64,000 nt of DNA, from assembly GCA_018340375.1 (NCBI GenBank), contig JAFFJZ010000003.1:27962001-28026000 (forward strand), read 5' to 3'. The position numbers and the translations under genes were made by a program. The stretch's first letter is position 1. Each line of letters begins with the position of its first letter. The notes under the pieces are model-generated. The model did not search any database. It worked only from the letters and a program-made list of their open reading frames with translations, and was not told the origin of the DNA. The DNA comes from Gonatopus flavifemur. Taxonomy: Eukaryota; Arthropoda; Insecta; Hymenoptera; Dryinidae. Positions 12,201 through 24,932 of the stretch are shown in pieces.

Positions 12201-13010
12201 AAAAAATGGATTTTATATGCAAGGTACGCGTTTCGATAGTGAAATGAGAATTCCAGGGAAAGTTATGTTATCTACGATAATGTGATTGAGAATATTCTCC
12301 TAACGTGTGAATATGAATTTGCATCATTGTTCCCACGATGAAAAATCTGATTTTCCCAATGATCGCATGGTAAGGAAGGACTTTGCCGTATCGATTTGCG
12401 TCTTCGTAAATAACAAATTCCCATATACGCACGGATGATATTGTTTCAACATTTGTAAGGAAAATAATCTATCCACGTGTTTTTGTTATTCGATATTTTA
12501 TCATTTGGAGAAGGAAGGAGAAACCAGAAAGAATAACAGACACGGATTTTATCTCGAAATCAAAGATATTGTGTATGAGGTGATGAATCGAATATCATAG
12601 AAATAAAATAGATCATTGTTCTTGGTTATGTTTTCCCAAACAATTTGTGGAGAAATTTTCTCCCTTTTTTTTCATAAAAAAACGTGAATATGTTGAACGT
12701 GTGTGTAGTGGATAACCAAACGATATCGAAGAATTTATAGCAATCATAGCGGTGGAGGTGTGACCACATTTCTGCCCTCTGAAGTTGAAAAGTAAAAATA
12801 ACCATTCCATGTTCTTTTTTTTTATTATTATTATTATTATTATCGAATGAATTATGTTCTATCAACGAAGAGATAAGTATGTGTAGATGAAAAACTGAAC
12901 CGGGTTTGCAGAATTTAATCAATATTTCAGGGAAACTTCAAGAGTAGGCTTTCTGGTCTGGACATTTTTTTATCGAATATATTTTCTTCCTTGTATTTTG
13001 AATTCTGCTA
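9211..13010. other. gene-free AT-rich stretch
   Basis: I see no gene, RNA or clear transposon. All open frames are below 100 codons and have no recognisable motifs. There is a (TTA)n tract at about 12820-12842. Confidence 0.5.
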
Positions 13011-13288
13011 CACTGAGAGAAGAGCGATTTGGAAGTTCGATAAATGTAAAAAGTACTGAACTTTCAGTGATGTTCCTAAGCGTTTAGTAATCGAATGACA
13101 CACAGCAAATTTGGTCGTGAATATTGTATTAAATAATGACGTTTGAAAAACACTGAGCAATGTAGAGCAAAATCCCAGTAATCCTTCTTGAAATTTCATG
13201 AAACATCACTGAAAGTTCAGTACTTTTCACATTTATCGAACAAGTATATTACTATTTACTGAACTTCCAAATCGCTCTTCTCTCAATG
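13011..13288. mobile_element. TA-flanked palindromic MITE (CACTGAGAGAAG ends)
   Basis: The left end is CACTGAGAGAAGAGCGATTT and the right end its inverse, with TA on both sides (13009-13010 and 13289-13290). A second inverted pair, AAAGTACTGAACTTTCAGTG and its complement, lies inside. There is no coding capacity. Confidence 0.85.
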
Positions 13289-13594
13289 TACGGTTTAGAA
13301 ACATTGTCTCAAAATTGCAGTGAAAAATTTAATATCAAATATCAGACCATCACCCACACAGCATATGATAAAGAAGACCTTTGAATTCATTCGATTTTAT
13401 ATCTCAAGTCACCAGGCCTGAAAGAGTTAATGACGGATTTAATTGCTGTTCGAAGCACAGGGCATGATCTAAGTAAAATCTAGAACTAACTGAAACATTG
13501 AATACTCAATTGAAGACAAAATGAATCAAAGAAAATTTGGAAAATTATGTACAATTTATATATAAGTTTTATTGAGAACATGCTTATTGTACCA

Positions 13595-13832
13595 CACGGA
13601 GAAACACGAATGTGTTAAAAAGTCCCATGATTTATTGAGGATCAGCGCCAGTCTGTGACGGATAAAGTTATTCACTTGGATTTACTTTCAAAAGTACTTT
13701 CAAAAAGGATGTTTTTCTACAACGAATTATGGTACTTTCCACGTTATATTCACGTTTATAATTTCATCCATCACAGACTGGCGCTGATCCTCAATCAATT
13801 ATGGGACTTTTCACAATATATTTTTCTGCGTG
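13595..13832. mobile_element. palindromic MITE (CACGGAGAAA ends)
   Basis: The inverted arms are about 70 bp and share CCCATGATTT/ATTATGGG and GAGGATCAGCGCCAGTCTGT. The right flank is TA; the left boundary is uncertain by a few bases. Its ends resemble the CAC[T/G]G group found across the window. Confidence 0.75.
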
Positions 13833-13978
13833 TAACCGTTTTGAAAAATTCTAGAGCTAATCGGTTTCTTGTGGAGCTAAGATTTTAGCTCAGAACTGAC
13901 CCTTAAATTATGCCCTGATTCATTATGAAATCTCCAGAATGCTTTTCGAACTTCTGTACCGAGTGGGTAATCTGCAGT

Positions 13979-14112
13979 AGTGATGGGGATTTTTGGAAAA
14001 GGATCGATCCTTCTTTTTTATATAAAAAATAAATAATTTTTATAGATTTCGATAAAAATTCGATACTTTTTATATAAGAAAGGATCGATCCTTTTCAAGG
14101 ATCCCCATCCCT
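13979..14112. mobile_element. short MITE, family P2
   Basis: The ends are AGTGATGGGGAT and ATCCCCATCCCT. The arms carry AAAGGATCGATCCTT in both orientations, around a TATATAAAA core. It is close to the copies at 7101 and 15027. Confidence 0.75.
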
Positions 14113-15026
14113 GATCTGTAGAGGGTCAAGAATCGACGATAGCTTGCCCCAGGCTTGAACGAATGCTCAGTCAATCGTTAGATTGACCAAATCAGTTGAT
14201 CAATTATCAATACCGGTGGAGCATTTGATCGTGTATCGATCCGTGTTGCCTCTACACGGATGGCCAAGATTTGGCAATTAGTCTCGCACCAAGCTGTGTT
14301 CTATTATCACGTTGAAGAAAGCAAGGAGTGTTTGATAAAGGGTTTCTGAGAAAATTCATTCTATCTCCAGATGAAAGATAAAAGATTCATTCTGTAAAGA
14401 TTAATACCTAGTTTGATTTTGAATAATGAATTCCCTCAGCTCGGTTCTCTTTTGCGGAATGGCGAATTTTGGCAATGATGTTCATTTCTTCATAACTGAC
14501 CATTGCTTTGGAATGAACTAATTTTTCTGTTGGAGCTGTCTTTCAAAATAATCCTGTGCAAAATTTTATGAATATTGATCCACTCTCATCAGTTTTTCTG
14601 TAGAGAATTCTTGATGAATCGAATCTCTTACTTTCTAAATATCGAAGAGTGAGAATTCCACTTGAACGGGAAGACAGGTTCCCTTCTGACTGCCTGAAGA
14701 GTGAATTTTGACTTAAAAAATGTGGAATTTCACTCTTCTCAATTGAGAGAGTATATAAAATACTTATCAAGTTTTCATAGAAGTTTTATAGAATCCGATA
14801 GAAACTAAACGTTGTTTCTATCCAAAAGATTCGCCCACTTCTAAAATCATGCGCTTTATTGGAAAAAACTTTTAGCACAGAAATTCACCCTTGTTCGCCT
14901 CCATTCACTCCTGAAATAGCAAATCTCAATGTTGTATGAATTCAAACAGGATGCAAAAAAAAACATGATCTAAAAATTTTATCCAACGGAGCACATGATT
15001 TTTTCTGAATTTCTCTCTTCGAATAT

Positions 15027-15138
15027 AGTGATGGCGATCCTTTGTCATGTGAAAAATACCTAATTCTTATAAATTCCAATAAAAACTAAACTTTTTAGAT
15101 AAAAAGAGGATCTATCTTCTCCAAGGATCGCCGTCACT
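15027..15138. mobile_element. short MITE, family P2
   Basis: The ends are AGTGATGGCGATCC and GGATCGCCGTCACT, with a core like that of 7101-7230. The region 14113-15026 before it holds no recognised gene. Confidence 0.7.
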
Positions 15139-15530
15139 ATTCGAAACCGTTATTCATTCAAATTTATGGACCAGTACATTGTAAAATAGTCCTCAGAATA
15201 TTCAATATTTTTTTCAATCTTCGAGGGGGTGGTTCATTCCCGTAAGGTGAGAAAGGGTCGGTATAAAAGAATACTTTATCCCTTAATTGTTTGAGTCTCA
15301 TAACATATATCAATTTGAAAACAATCGGTTCTTGACCGTTCTGATGGTTTCCTTGTTAGTACGTTCATAGCACATTCGTAATGTACCGATATTCAATCAA
15401 CTGAGGTTTGATGGCCATTTTAAGAGAATATACCAGCGATTTTTGACAACGCAACCCAAGCCAAATGTTTTTTTGACAAATTATCCGAAAATAAAGCAAT
15501 AATTTGTCAGGATAGTTTAAAGTCATATCT

Positions 15531-16222
15531 TTTTCTAACCAATGGATCTGGTGGCATCTTCAGAGGTCGCTGCCCTGGTTGAAAGAACCCATTGATTCTG
15601 ACCAATTCTCATTAAATTACAATTGAACTTGGACAATGTTCTGACCAAATCTCACCGGTGATTTTTCAATGAGATTTGGTCAGAACTTTCATGTGAATCT
15701 CGTTGAATCTGGCCAAATCTCACTAAATTACGATTAAACTTGGACAATGTTCTGACCAAATCTCATTGAATTTCATTCGTCAGATTCAATGGGTTCTCTT
15801 AAGCAGGGTGTTATCACCTTAAATACGAATATATGAATTGGTTTCTTTGCTTGAGAAAATATTTATTGTATTGAATTTGACATACAGAATACAAATTTTT
15901 GTAAATAGTCCCATCTGTATACAGTACAATGTTTCCTAGCCTCAGTCATCACATATTATATTTTGAGCTATTGTATTGTTTCATAATAAGTTTTATACAT
16001 CACACGTGTTTGTATAAGAATTGAAAGAATAATTAAAAAAAAATACCTCATTTTTCGAGATATGGATTTACTTAAATACTATCAAAAGATTGAACAAAGG
16101 ATATAAAAACAGTGTAAGCATCCCTGCCTCATAAAACTACTCACTTCTTGCAATTGTCTCTTGTTTGAGGTGATACCAGCGACCCCTGAAAATGCAATCG
16201 AACCCATTGGTTAGAAAAGGAC
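15531..16222. repeat. inverted-repeat element with a MITE in its left arm
   Basis: The left arm, TTTTCTAACCAATGG then CTTCAGAGGTCGCTG, returns inverted at 16165-16222 (CAGCGACCCCTGAA then CCATTGGTTAGAAAA). The left arm is interrupted after TCGCTG by the element at 15573-15808 and resumes with TATCACC, which matches the uninterrupted right arm (GGTGATACCAGCGACC). The insertion therefore came later. Confidence 0.7.
15573..15808. mobile_element. MITE (CCCTGGTTGAAAGAACCC ends)
   Basis: The ends CCCTGGTTGAAAGAACCCAT and ATGGGTTCTCTTAAGCAGGG are inverted. The interior carries GACCAAATCTCA words in both orientations. It sits in the left arm of the 15531-16222 repeat. Confidence 0.75.
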
Positions 16223-16691
16223 ACAACCAAAATTATTCTGACTCGAAAACAAAAGAATGAAATCAAAATATCGCTCTGTACAGACCTTCTTCAATCAATA
16301 AATTTTATATATTTCATGAGAATTTTCGGATTTTTGATTTCTGATCATTTTTGTAAGTGCTATAGTGGCGCCCGATTGATCACTGTTTTTTCAGGTGGTT
16401 ATGTTTCAACACGTATCAACAATTCCCATGGCATTATTTTTCACTGAAAAAATTTTTTATGTACTTGAAGACTCAAATAACAAGTGTGAAAACCCTCGAG
16501 CTCTTTATTAACTACCTTCCATAGAAAAAAAATTCGAGAAAATCATCTTATTTTGGGGTCGCATGATGAGAACCTCCCCTTAGTATGAAATATGCCTTTA
16601 ATGTTATTAATGTTATATATAACTAAGTCACTTTTGAATTCAACAATAAAAATTAGGTAAATGTGTGGAGGGGGTTTCTTTTATTCCAGTA

Positions 16692-17893
16692 TATAACTCA
16701 AATTTGTCAAGCACAGTAGATCTAATCCTAAATAAAAATGTAAATGCTATATCTGAAATTGAAGTACATGATGATCTGGATTCTGATCATTTACCTCTGG
16801 TGTTTACACTAGAAAAAACTCAAATAAATACTCAAACTAAAATTAAATATCCAGATTATGGTAGAACAGATTGGAAAAAATTCAAGTCTCACGTGAACAA
16901 GAATCGTAAAATAAATAATAAAATAATAGATAAGCACAGCATTAATGAAAGTATTCAACAATTCACAAAAATAATACAAAAAGCAACTAAAATAGCCATA
17001 CCACATACACGGCAGAAAGATAATGAATATAACCTGCCAATCTCTATTATTAATAAAATCAAAGGAAGAAATAGAAATAGAAGAAAATTTCAAAGAAGCA
17101 GAGATAAAAAATAGACTAACAGAAGGAATTCAAAATGACATTATTGGATTTAATAACTCTAAATGGGAAAGGAAACTTTCAAGAATAAAATAAAATGATA
17201 ACTCAATATGGAGGATTAGTTTTTAAAGACAGTCGAAGAAGTGATTTATTAGTCAATAATTTCGAAAAAACCCATACCTCAACGCGAAATATGGGGAACT
17301 CCAAACTAAATAAAATAGTCAGAAGAAAATACAAATACATTAAAAACATGATTATTGATACTGAAGACATAAAATATACATCACCCAGGCGATAGTTCAA
17401 CTCACTTACATATTTAACACATGCTTTGAAACAGGATACTTTCACAGCCTATTACCTACAATAAGTAAATTATACGAAAAAATAATTTTAAATAGAGTAC
17501 AAGAACATTCTAGAGAAAACGATCTGTTAATATCACAGCAGTTTGGTTTGAGGAATTATCACCGTACTATTCATCAACTATTAAGAATAACAGAACATAT
17601 ATCAAGAAACTTTAATATGAATAAAAGTAAAACCGCAGTCATGTTAGATATTGAAAAAGCATTTGACACTCTATGGCACAAGGGACTGATTTATGAATTA
17701 CATGAATATAAATTTCCAACATATATAAAACATGTTATATTAAATGATATTAGAAAAAGAAAATTTTCAGTCAGCGTTTAACCAGCAAATTTCCAAATTT
17801 TATGAAATTAAGGCTGGGGTACCTCAAGGATCCATTTTGGGACCTATATTACTTTTGATATATATTAATGACATCCCAAAAGATAAAGAAGTC
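16692..17893 (+). pseudogene. ORF2 central part of copy 1 (endonuclease end to RT motif B)
   Basis: Contains HDDLDSDHLPLVFTLE (the SDH end of the endonuclease), then EHISRNFNMNKSKTAVMLDI and EKAFDTLWHKGL (RT motif A), and AGVPQGSILGPILLLIYIND (motif B). The reading frame is broken several times. One break, an extra A in the run after AGAGAT near 17105, occurs at the same place in copy 2. Motif C is missing because the sequence is replaced after 17893. Confidence 0.9.
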
Positions 17894-18690
17894 AAAGTTT
17901 GTCAAAAGTCTTTGAATAAAAGTAATATCCAAGATACAATTAGTAGTATATTTTCTCTTATAAATTCATTGAATTTCAGGTGCGTGTACGAGATTTTGAG
18001 AGTGCTTAATAGAGTGAAGTGAATTATGCAATGTAATAATCAGTTAGTAATTCATTTCGGTGCAAGAAACATATAATATGTGAGAATAAATGACATATCA
18101 TATGATTTGAAGGTTAAAGTTTTGTCTACAACAAAGTGATGTAACTCTAAAGAAGAGAAGTGTGCAAAAATTCATGAATTGTTCGTGGATAATGAAGTAA
18201 ATTATTTATTAACTCAAAATATGTGAATATTGACTGTAAAAATGTACTTATACAAACGATCTTTCATGTGTGAAAGAATTAATCGATTGTATCGAGTGTG
18301 TAAAATCCCTTATAGAGAACGATGGAAAAAACTTTGTGATCTCTATCTTTTCCGATAGGGAATTTGTAAAAGACTTGATATTTGATTACAAAGGTTTATT
18401 GAATTATGAGAAAGTTCAGAATGCTTGTTTAGTGGTGTGATTTATTTATACTCAATGAATTCAGATGTAAATGCATTATGAATTCTTTCGGGCAGATTAT
18501 GTATTCTTTCTGAACTTCTATATGTTTTCATTTCTACCGACATAACGGGCATGCTTTTAGAATTATTTTTGGATTCAAATAAATGATTGTGCGTATTCTC
18601 AAAGAATTCCCTCCAGAAGCGTGGCATTCAAATGGTATTCTCTAAGAACTGTTTGAGAACTAGTTGTGCTGTCTGGGATGGTTATTAAAT
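17894..18690. other. unrelated 0.8-kb segment replacing RT motif C of copy 1
   Basis: Copy 2 reads on into LFADDTAIY where copy 1 changes to this sequence, and about 400 bp of RT are missing across it. It has no clear inverted ends, so it is not a simple transposon insertion. Gene conversion, deletion with filler, or a recombination product are possible. I recognise no gene in it. Confidence 0.65.
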
Positions 18691-19012
18691 CCACAATGTT
18701 ATATGCTGCCCCAATATGGGCAAGCACATGCAAAACATATACAAATAAACTTCAAATAATTCAAAATAAGTGCCTTAGATTAGTTTTAGGAGAAGAATAT
18801 ACGACACCTATCTAAGTATTACATGATAAAGCAAATATGCCATACATTTCGCGAGAAATATGTAAAAGAAGTGATCAGTTTTATAACATAGGAATACATA
18901 CGGTACCAATACTCGAGTGCATATATGAATACATCAAAATGGGACCAAATATGGTACCTTATAAAAATAAGTTCAAAATGCCATTTCACTATAAGACTGA
19001 TGTTGAATAATT
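18691..19012 (+). pseudogene. ORF2 C-terminal part of copy 1
   Basis: The sequence rejoins copy 2 at ATGTTATATGCTGCCCCAAT (MLYAAPIWA, the RT thumb signature) and continues to the ORF2 stop near 19010. It has frame breaks. It matches 54200-54519. Confidence 0.85.
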
Positions 19013-19069
19013 TTATCTTTTAATTTTGTTAAGATGTTATCAGAGTTTAAGTAATTTAACTTAACACGT

Positions 19070-19460
19070 CCCGAGAAAAAATGGATTAGATCTAAAGAGA
19101 TCTAATGAGATCTAATTTGATCTGTTTCGATCCAAAAAATGGAATGCGGTAGATCTCTCTGAATCTAAATAGATATAGATAGATCTACGCATACCTCAGT
19201 ACAAATCAAAGCTCCTTTTGTATTTAGATCTCTGTAGATCTAAATTTATCTATTCAGATCCAAATTGATATACGTCAGTTTACAGCTTCTTTTTTTATTC
19301 TGATGCACGTAGATCTACTTAGATCTAAATAGATCTATTGTTATCCAAATAGATACATCATTTGGATCTCAGCAGATCTACCGCATTCTATTTTTTTGAT
19401 CAAAAGAGATGCAATTAGATCCAATTTGATCTCTTCAGATCTAATTCATTTTTTTCCGGG
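19070..19460. mobile_element. AGATCT-word MITE
   Basis: The ends are CCCGAGAAAAAATGGATTAG and CTAATTCATTTTTTTCCGGG. The interior is an iteration of the palindromic hexamer AGATCT and close variants, about 15 within 390 bp, arranged so that the two halves are also inverted copies (GGAATGCGGTAGATCT and its complement). It is inserted in the 3' UTR of the copy 1 retrotransposon; copy 2 lacks it, which gives the empty site. Confidence 0.85.
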
Positions 19461-19817
19461 ATAATATAAGGTTTTTTATCAAATTTTTCCTTAATAAAAA
19501 CACACACATATATAAAGTAGCTTAGAAGAGAATACAATATTATAAAATAAGATGTGAAATAGCCTAGGCTAGAAAACATTGACAAATTTAACAGATTATG
19601 TACAAATTGTAACAAATTGTATAACATATTTATGGCAATGAACAAATTTTCAAAGTCAAAGTCAAAGTTTATTCCAGTTGCACAGACCTGATTGATTTGA
19701 TATTTCTTCCATTGAAATCTTGCCCTATTTTATCTGTAGTTACTGGTGGAAGAGCCTTGATTACCAATTTTTTGCTTTTATTTATTTTTGTTGATAAATG
19801 TACACAAAGAAAACAAA

Positions 19818-20034
19818 ACATTAGTGAGTATTTTTCTGACACAACTGGCTCGTGTTATGAAAAAAAAATGCTAACACCATTGGTTAATGTAGAAACATGA
19901 ATCAGTCATATCTCCACGGTATTGTCTGCTGTGAAGACACGATTGATTCGTGTCTACGCAGGAACCAGTGGTACTAGACTTCTTTTGTTTTCATGACACG
20001 AGTCAGTCGCGTCTGGTAAAATACTTACTGATGT
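19818..20034. mobile_element. palindromic MITE (CATTAGTGAGTATTTT ends)
   Basis: CATTAGTGAGTATTTT at the left returns inverted as AAAATACTTACTGATG at the right. Both arms hold GGCTCGTGTTATG or its inverse CATGACACGAGTC. There is no coding capacity. Confidence 0.7.
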
Positions 20035-20324
20035 TTCATTTTCTCCGTGTATGGAATTGATCATTATAATGTTCCTTCAAAAATTTCACCACGTTCTTGA
20101 TATCTTCATTAAAAGTAGAAATATAGGTATCCGATTCGGTAAGTATTTCAATGTGAAATCGGTGGTGAATTTCTTGGATATTGGTATCATTTTTTACTGA
20201 TTTACAGTTGTAATTATTATTGGAGATATTTGATCTCCATTTCTTCTCCACTGGTATTAAGCAGTGCATCAAATTTATTCTGAGTCACGATTGGATTTGG
20301 TTTTGATGGACTTATATCGCACTT

Positions 20325-20440
20325 GTGATAATGATGGGCGATATGTAAAGAAAGTATCGATATTTTTGATGGAAATTTTGTCGAATTTATATTGAATTTT
20401 TTTAGAGAATATCGATATCTTCGAATATCACCCATCGGCA
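20325..20440. mobile_element. short MITE, family P3 (GATATCGATA)
   Basis: The ends are ATGATGGGCGATATG and ATATCACCCATCGG, with AAGTATCGATATTTTTGAT and GAATATCGATATCTTC inside. Other copies lie at 23946-24062 and 25621-25727, with a half-copy near 22278. Confidence 0.65.
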
Positions 20441-20562
20441 GTGCCTTGATGGTGGTAAGCTCGTATCCTCTCAACAGATATTTCTTGCTTTTCTGTTATT
20501 TCAATTTCAGAATGATAATTGGAGATGTAAATATTCACAAGGTAAAATAAAAATAGAGAATA

Positions 20563-20835
20563 CACTGAGAACCCGATTTCTGAGATTTAAAGGACATTTC
20601 TTTGCCCTCATTCTGATAAATGTTATTTTCAATGGAAAAGATAGTTCATTCCAATGAGAGAATTTTTCATTGAATTGAAATTATATTCGTCGAATTCAAG
20701 AAGGAATATATTTCTGTCTCAAATTGAAAATTTTTTGTTTCAATCTGATGAAGAATTTTTCCATTGAAAAAGAATATTTATTAGAATGAGGGCAAACAAA
20801 ATTTCCTTTCAATTCAAAAAATTGGGTTCTCAGTG
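20563..20835. mobile_element. TA-flanked palindromic MITE (CACTGAGAACCC ends)
   Basis: The ends CACTGAGAACCCGATTT and AAATTGGGTTCTCAGTG have TA on both sides (20561-20562 and 20836-20837). The arms also share GCCCTCATTCT/AGAATGAGGGC. There is no coding capacity. Confidence 0.85.
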
Positions 20836-20837
20836 TA

Positions 20838-23800
20838 AAGGAATGTACATGAAAGAAGTTGAATAAGGTTTGGGTTATGAGCGTGTGAAAAATTATTGTA
20901 AATGAATCAATTTTCGAACTTGAAACTAACGTTGAATAAACATATGAATTAAGAGTCTGCATTCTCGTACAGTGATTAATGGCGCTCCCTTTGATAATTG
21001 AAAAATGATCGAAAATATAAAACATTTCGTTGTATACGTATATGCATAAAACAAGCTTATTTTTCCAACATGAAAAACGTTTATCAACATCAATATGGAT
21101 CAACTAACCACACCGTTATTACACACAACGAGATGATTGAGTTCTCTCACCAATTCTATAAAATTAACCAGCCATTTATCATTACATGGGAACGGAGCGA
21201 GCGTCATTCAAATTATAGAGACTCGAGCATAACGAGCGTTGTTCAGATTATCAAAATGCGAGCGAAGTGAGTGTGGTTATTTTGTAGAAAAATGTGAAAT
21301 CCCTTCATCTTTGATACTTCTTGTATCATTGAACAAATTTTATGCAGTATGAGAATTTGTCGAATGGAAAAATAAAAAGTTGCTGTTTTTTTAAAATCAT
21401 TTTTCCGTTGGATTTTGGTACAAAATGCCCTGAATTTTTGCAAAGGAATCTGAAGTTTTAGAATTCATGTTTGAAAATTTAATACAACTTTCATCTCGAC
21501 TCTTCCTCCCTTTCGATCGGTAAAATTCCGTGTAATTTCAGAATATGGCCTCACAATTTGCCTACAATCATTGCTCGAATACTTATCAACAATTTTGCGC
21601 AAAAAATGTGATTTTTTTACTGAACGAAATTTTTGTATGGAACCGATATAATGGGTACATATTTTCCAGATAGAAAAGTGTTTTCCTAAATTTGCAGATA
21701 TGTAGGGTCTGGAATCAAAACTTCAACCGGGCCTTTTATAAAACTGCGCGTGAAATGAAAATTTTGTTGAAGAACTTTAGGACGCTCCAACCCAAGAACT
21801 GTGGGCTTTTTCAAGAAAATGCTGAAATTCTTGCAGATTTCTTTATTTGAATTTTTTGAAAATGTTTCAAAATTCACGAAAAATCCTTAAAAAAATGGGG
21901 TATATTATTTTATGAATTCCAAGCACTCTGCGATTTACCCCCGAATTCGATAGTTACCGAAAAAAAATCTCAACTGTTTTGTAGATATGTATATAGAATG
22001 TTTCGAAAAAAAAACACTGTTTTTGATTCAGAGTGTCCTGGAGGTTTCAAGCAAACTTTTCATTTCAATCGTTATTTTGGAAATCTTGAAATTCAGGATT
22101 CGAAAACTCTTCTATCTCTGGAAAAGGATTACCAGTTTCATATAGAAATTTCACATCTAAACATTTCTTCCAGTAAAAACAATGACAGTTTTTCGTAAAA
22201 AATTGTTGAAAATTATTCAATCAATGATTTTTAAAAAATGTTGATTTCTCCCTTATAGAAACTTGATATAAAATGTGATATCGTCAAATATCGCCCATTA
22301 CCAGTACATGTAACGATGATGATTTTTGAAAAGGATCGATCCTCTTTGAGAACTCCTATCACCTGGAACATGTAACTTGATGGGTCAATTGTATGTTACA
22401 TGAGATAATGTGAAATTATCACTGCACGTGAACGAAATTCATTTTTCCAGTACAACCGTTTGTATGTAGCAAAAAATGTAAATCCTTCAAATAAAATGCT
22501 GCTCAAAATACTATCTCGAATGATTTTCATAATAAATACAATATTTTATTCTCAAAAGTACATACCCGATGTCAAATAAAATATTCATTTATTATTCAGA
22601 AATGAATATAATATTTTAGTCAGCTGAGATATTGAATAATTGTAGTGTAAAGATTTCATTTTGGAAGTACTCAATTGAGCCGCACGTTCACTCTACGTCT
22701 AGACGAAATTTCAGAAGCGAGAAAAACATGATAATCTGTTCGTGATGGGATCTAAAACTTAGACTTTTTCTTGCTTGAATAAATCAACTATCAACTTTCG
22801 TTTCACATTGTGAAAAGAATGATACTGGAACGACTCTTGTGTTATGGCGAAGTCAGATTCAAAACAAATGAGGAAGTCATATGCACAAGGGTGATGGATA
22901 ATAATTGAAAGGAACATCTTCTGAATCTCGCTTGCGATGAAAGTTTTGTAACAAAATCTTTGAATAAAAATTGTGCAGGAAATTCTCAACCAAACATTCA
23001 ATAACTCGTTGATGAAGATTTATCGGATTTATTCCCATTAGAAATACATTGCAGTTCATTTTCATACAATATTTTCAAATGATCTTCTCAAATATTGTCT
23101 CACTGCTAGTATCAAAGAATTTTCATTACAACTCTTATAAGAAATGAAGAAATTTCATTTCAATGTTCCAGGAACAGGTTTTTTTGAAATTTTGATATCC
23201 TCGTCACATGGAATATTATTGGTTTTACAATTCTCATCTCCGAACAATGATAATTTCGATATATTCGACGGTATGAGGAATTGTACTCATAATTTCAATG
23301 CATGGACTAGTTCTTTTTTCCTTATCATGCATGGACAGATTTTCAAAAGAATCTTCACTTCCACATTTCGGTAACAGTTTCCGATGAATTTTGTTCTTCA
23401 AAAGCCCTTAATCGTTGTCATTTGATATACCTAATGAAAAAAAATAACGTTTCGTTATTAGTATTGAATGTTCATGTTTTCAGGAAAATAATTGTATGTA
23501 TATCAAACATTCATTCCATGCCAACTTATTCTAGGAGATATTCTTTCAATTCAAATCTGTGAGAATACCGATGTATCGTTTCCTCCAAGAAAAAGTAAAC
23601 AAGTAATATTTGCAAATTTTCTTATCGCGATAGCAATCCAAAACAAATGAGTTTTCAAGACCTATAATGGAAGCGAAAAATTAGTAATGATCATGACAGA
23701 GCAAAAACTGATGATTAAATAATTAGTACATACACATTTCCTCAGAAATAATCAACTATCGAGGATTCGATATAGAGTAATATGTATTTAAAACAAAAAA

Positions 23801-23945
23801 TTATGTTTGTTTTATCACCGTTGATACATCCAGTGTTTAAAGAATTTTAAATTTATTCATCATGAATTATTCCTCGATCCTATAGAATTATATATAATCA
23901 TCGAAATTCCATCCTATAAAACAATCAATATTTATGGGTCATTAG
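20838..23945. other. gene-free stretch with degenerate repeats
   Basis: No gene is recognised. GCAGATATGTA at about 21694 and GTAGATATGTA at about 21981 begin loosely similar stretches, suggesting an old tandem repeat of roughly 285 bp. Half-copies of small MITE families P3 and P2 lie at 22278-22370. Confidence 0.4.
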
Positions 23946-24062
23946 TATGGGTGATGAGCGATCTTTGACGATATCGATATTTTATAGTAACATTCAATTC
24001 ATAAACTCGACAAAATTTCTATGAAAAATATCAATATTTTCACATATTGCTCGTCACTGACA
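23946..24062. mobile_element. short MITE, family P3
   Basis: GATGAGCGATC at the left and ATTGCTCGTCAC at the right are inverted, with GACGATATCGATATTTT internal. Same length and layout as the copy at 20325. Confidence 0.6.
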
Positions 24063-24236
24063 CGTAAATTGAGTCGCAAAAAAGTGAAATTTGTTTTTGT
24101 TTCTTTTTTGGAAAACAATACATCTCTCATTCACATGCACAGATATAATTGCAATAGAAAATATAAATAAGATTATGTAACACCTATACGTGATGCCATG
24201 CATGAAATAGGAATTTGAATATCACTAATATATTCT

Positions 24237-24620
24237 CTCTGGTAAATGAAATTTCCCTGAAAATCTCTGAATCTTACTGAAAGAAAAACCTTGAAGAATC
24301 TGAAAAACTCTTGCTTCTTAAAATGCTTTCCAAGTTTGAACCGTTTATAGAAACAAAATGGAAATTCAAACCCACAAAACCTGATGAATCATTGTTATTA
24401 GTCTTTTCGAATCGATTATTCTGGGTCTTAACAGCAGAGTATTTCATTATTCGATTACTAATTCTTTTCGACGAAGGATGTAAACTTCAGCAACATCTTC
24501 TTAGAGACATCCTTCCGCTTAATTTTTCTGAAAATCACTGCGATTGTTCAAAGAAGTATGCACATCTTTAAAATCTTCTGAAAATTTCAGAGATTCTCAG
24601 TGAAATTTTTCCACCGGGGT
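24237..24620. mobile_element. inverted-repeat element (CTCTGG ends)
   Basis: The left CTCTGGTAAATGAAATTTC and right GAAATTTTTCCACCGGGG are inverted, followed inwards by AATCTCTGAA in both arms. A shorter relative with TTGTCCACCAGGG lies at 27389-27537, and related words fill 47100-47390. The open frame inside (24311-24571) has no recognisable motif. Confidence 0.6.
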
Positions 24621-24932
24621 TTATAATAAAGATTCAAACTCTACAGAGAATATAAGCGTTCTCGTTACTCACTTAATTTTTCGACAAACATGTTTATTAC
24701 TCTCGTACAAAGGCAACCTTTCCCAAGGGAGTTCTCCATGTACACGTCGTTGATCATTTTTCATGGGTGAAACTGGTTCTCTGCAAATGAAAACTATGTA
24801 CATCAATCATTACAGGTGAGATATCAAATTTTTACCTACCATTCTTCGGTTTTAACATACTTTTCCCCTTTCATTACCAACGAGAACAGTTTAGAGCTTA
24901 TAAACATTGATCTTTATGAGAAATAATGTAAT

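Larger units (their letters stand above)
16690..19668 (+). mobile_element. Jockey-like retrotransposon, copy 1 (5'-truncated, rearranged)
   Basis: From about 16690 it matches the element at 50.3-54.8 kb almost base for base, starting in the middle of ORF2 (end of the endonuclease). It follows copy 2 to 17893, is then replaced by 0.8 kb of unrelated sequence, resumes at about 18691, and ends in a TCAAAGTCAAAG tail at 19668. A MITE (19070-19460) interrupts the 3' UTR. The UTR parts TTTTTTATCAAATTT and ACACACACATATATAAAG match copy 2. Confidence 0.9.

Noticed and set aside
24311..24571. 86-codon ORF inside the 24237-24620 inverted-repeat element
   Set aside because: It lies within a small element whose relatives lack it; no transposase motif.
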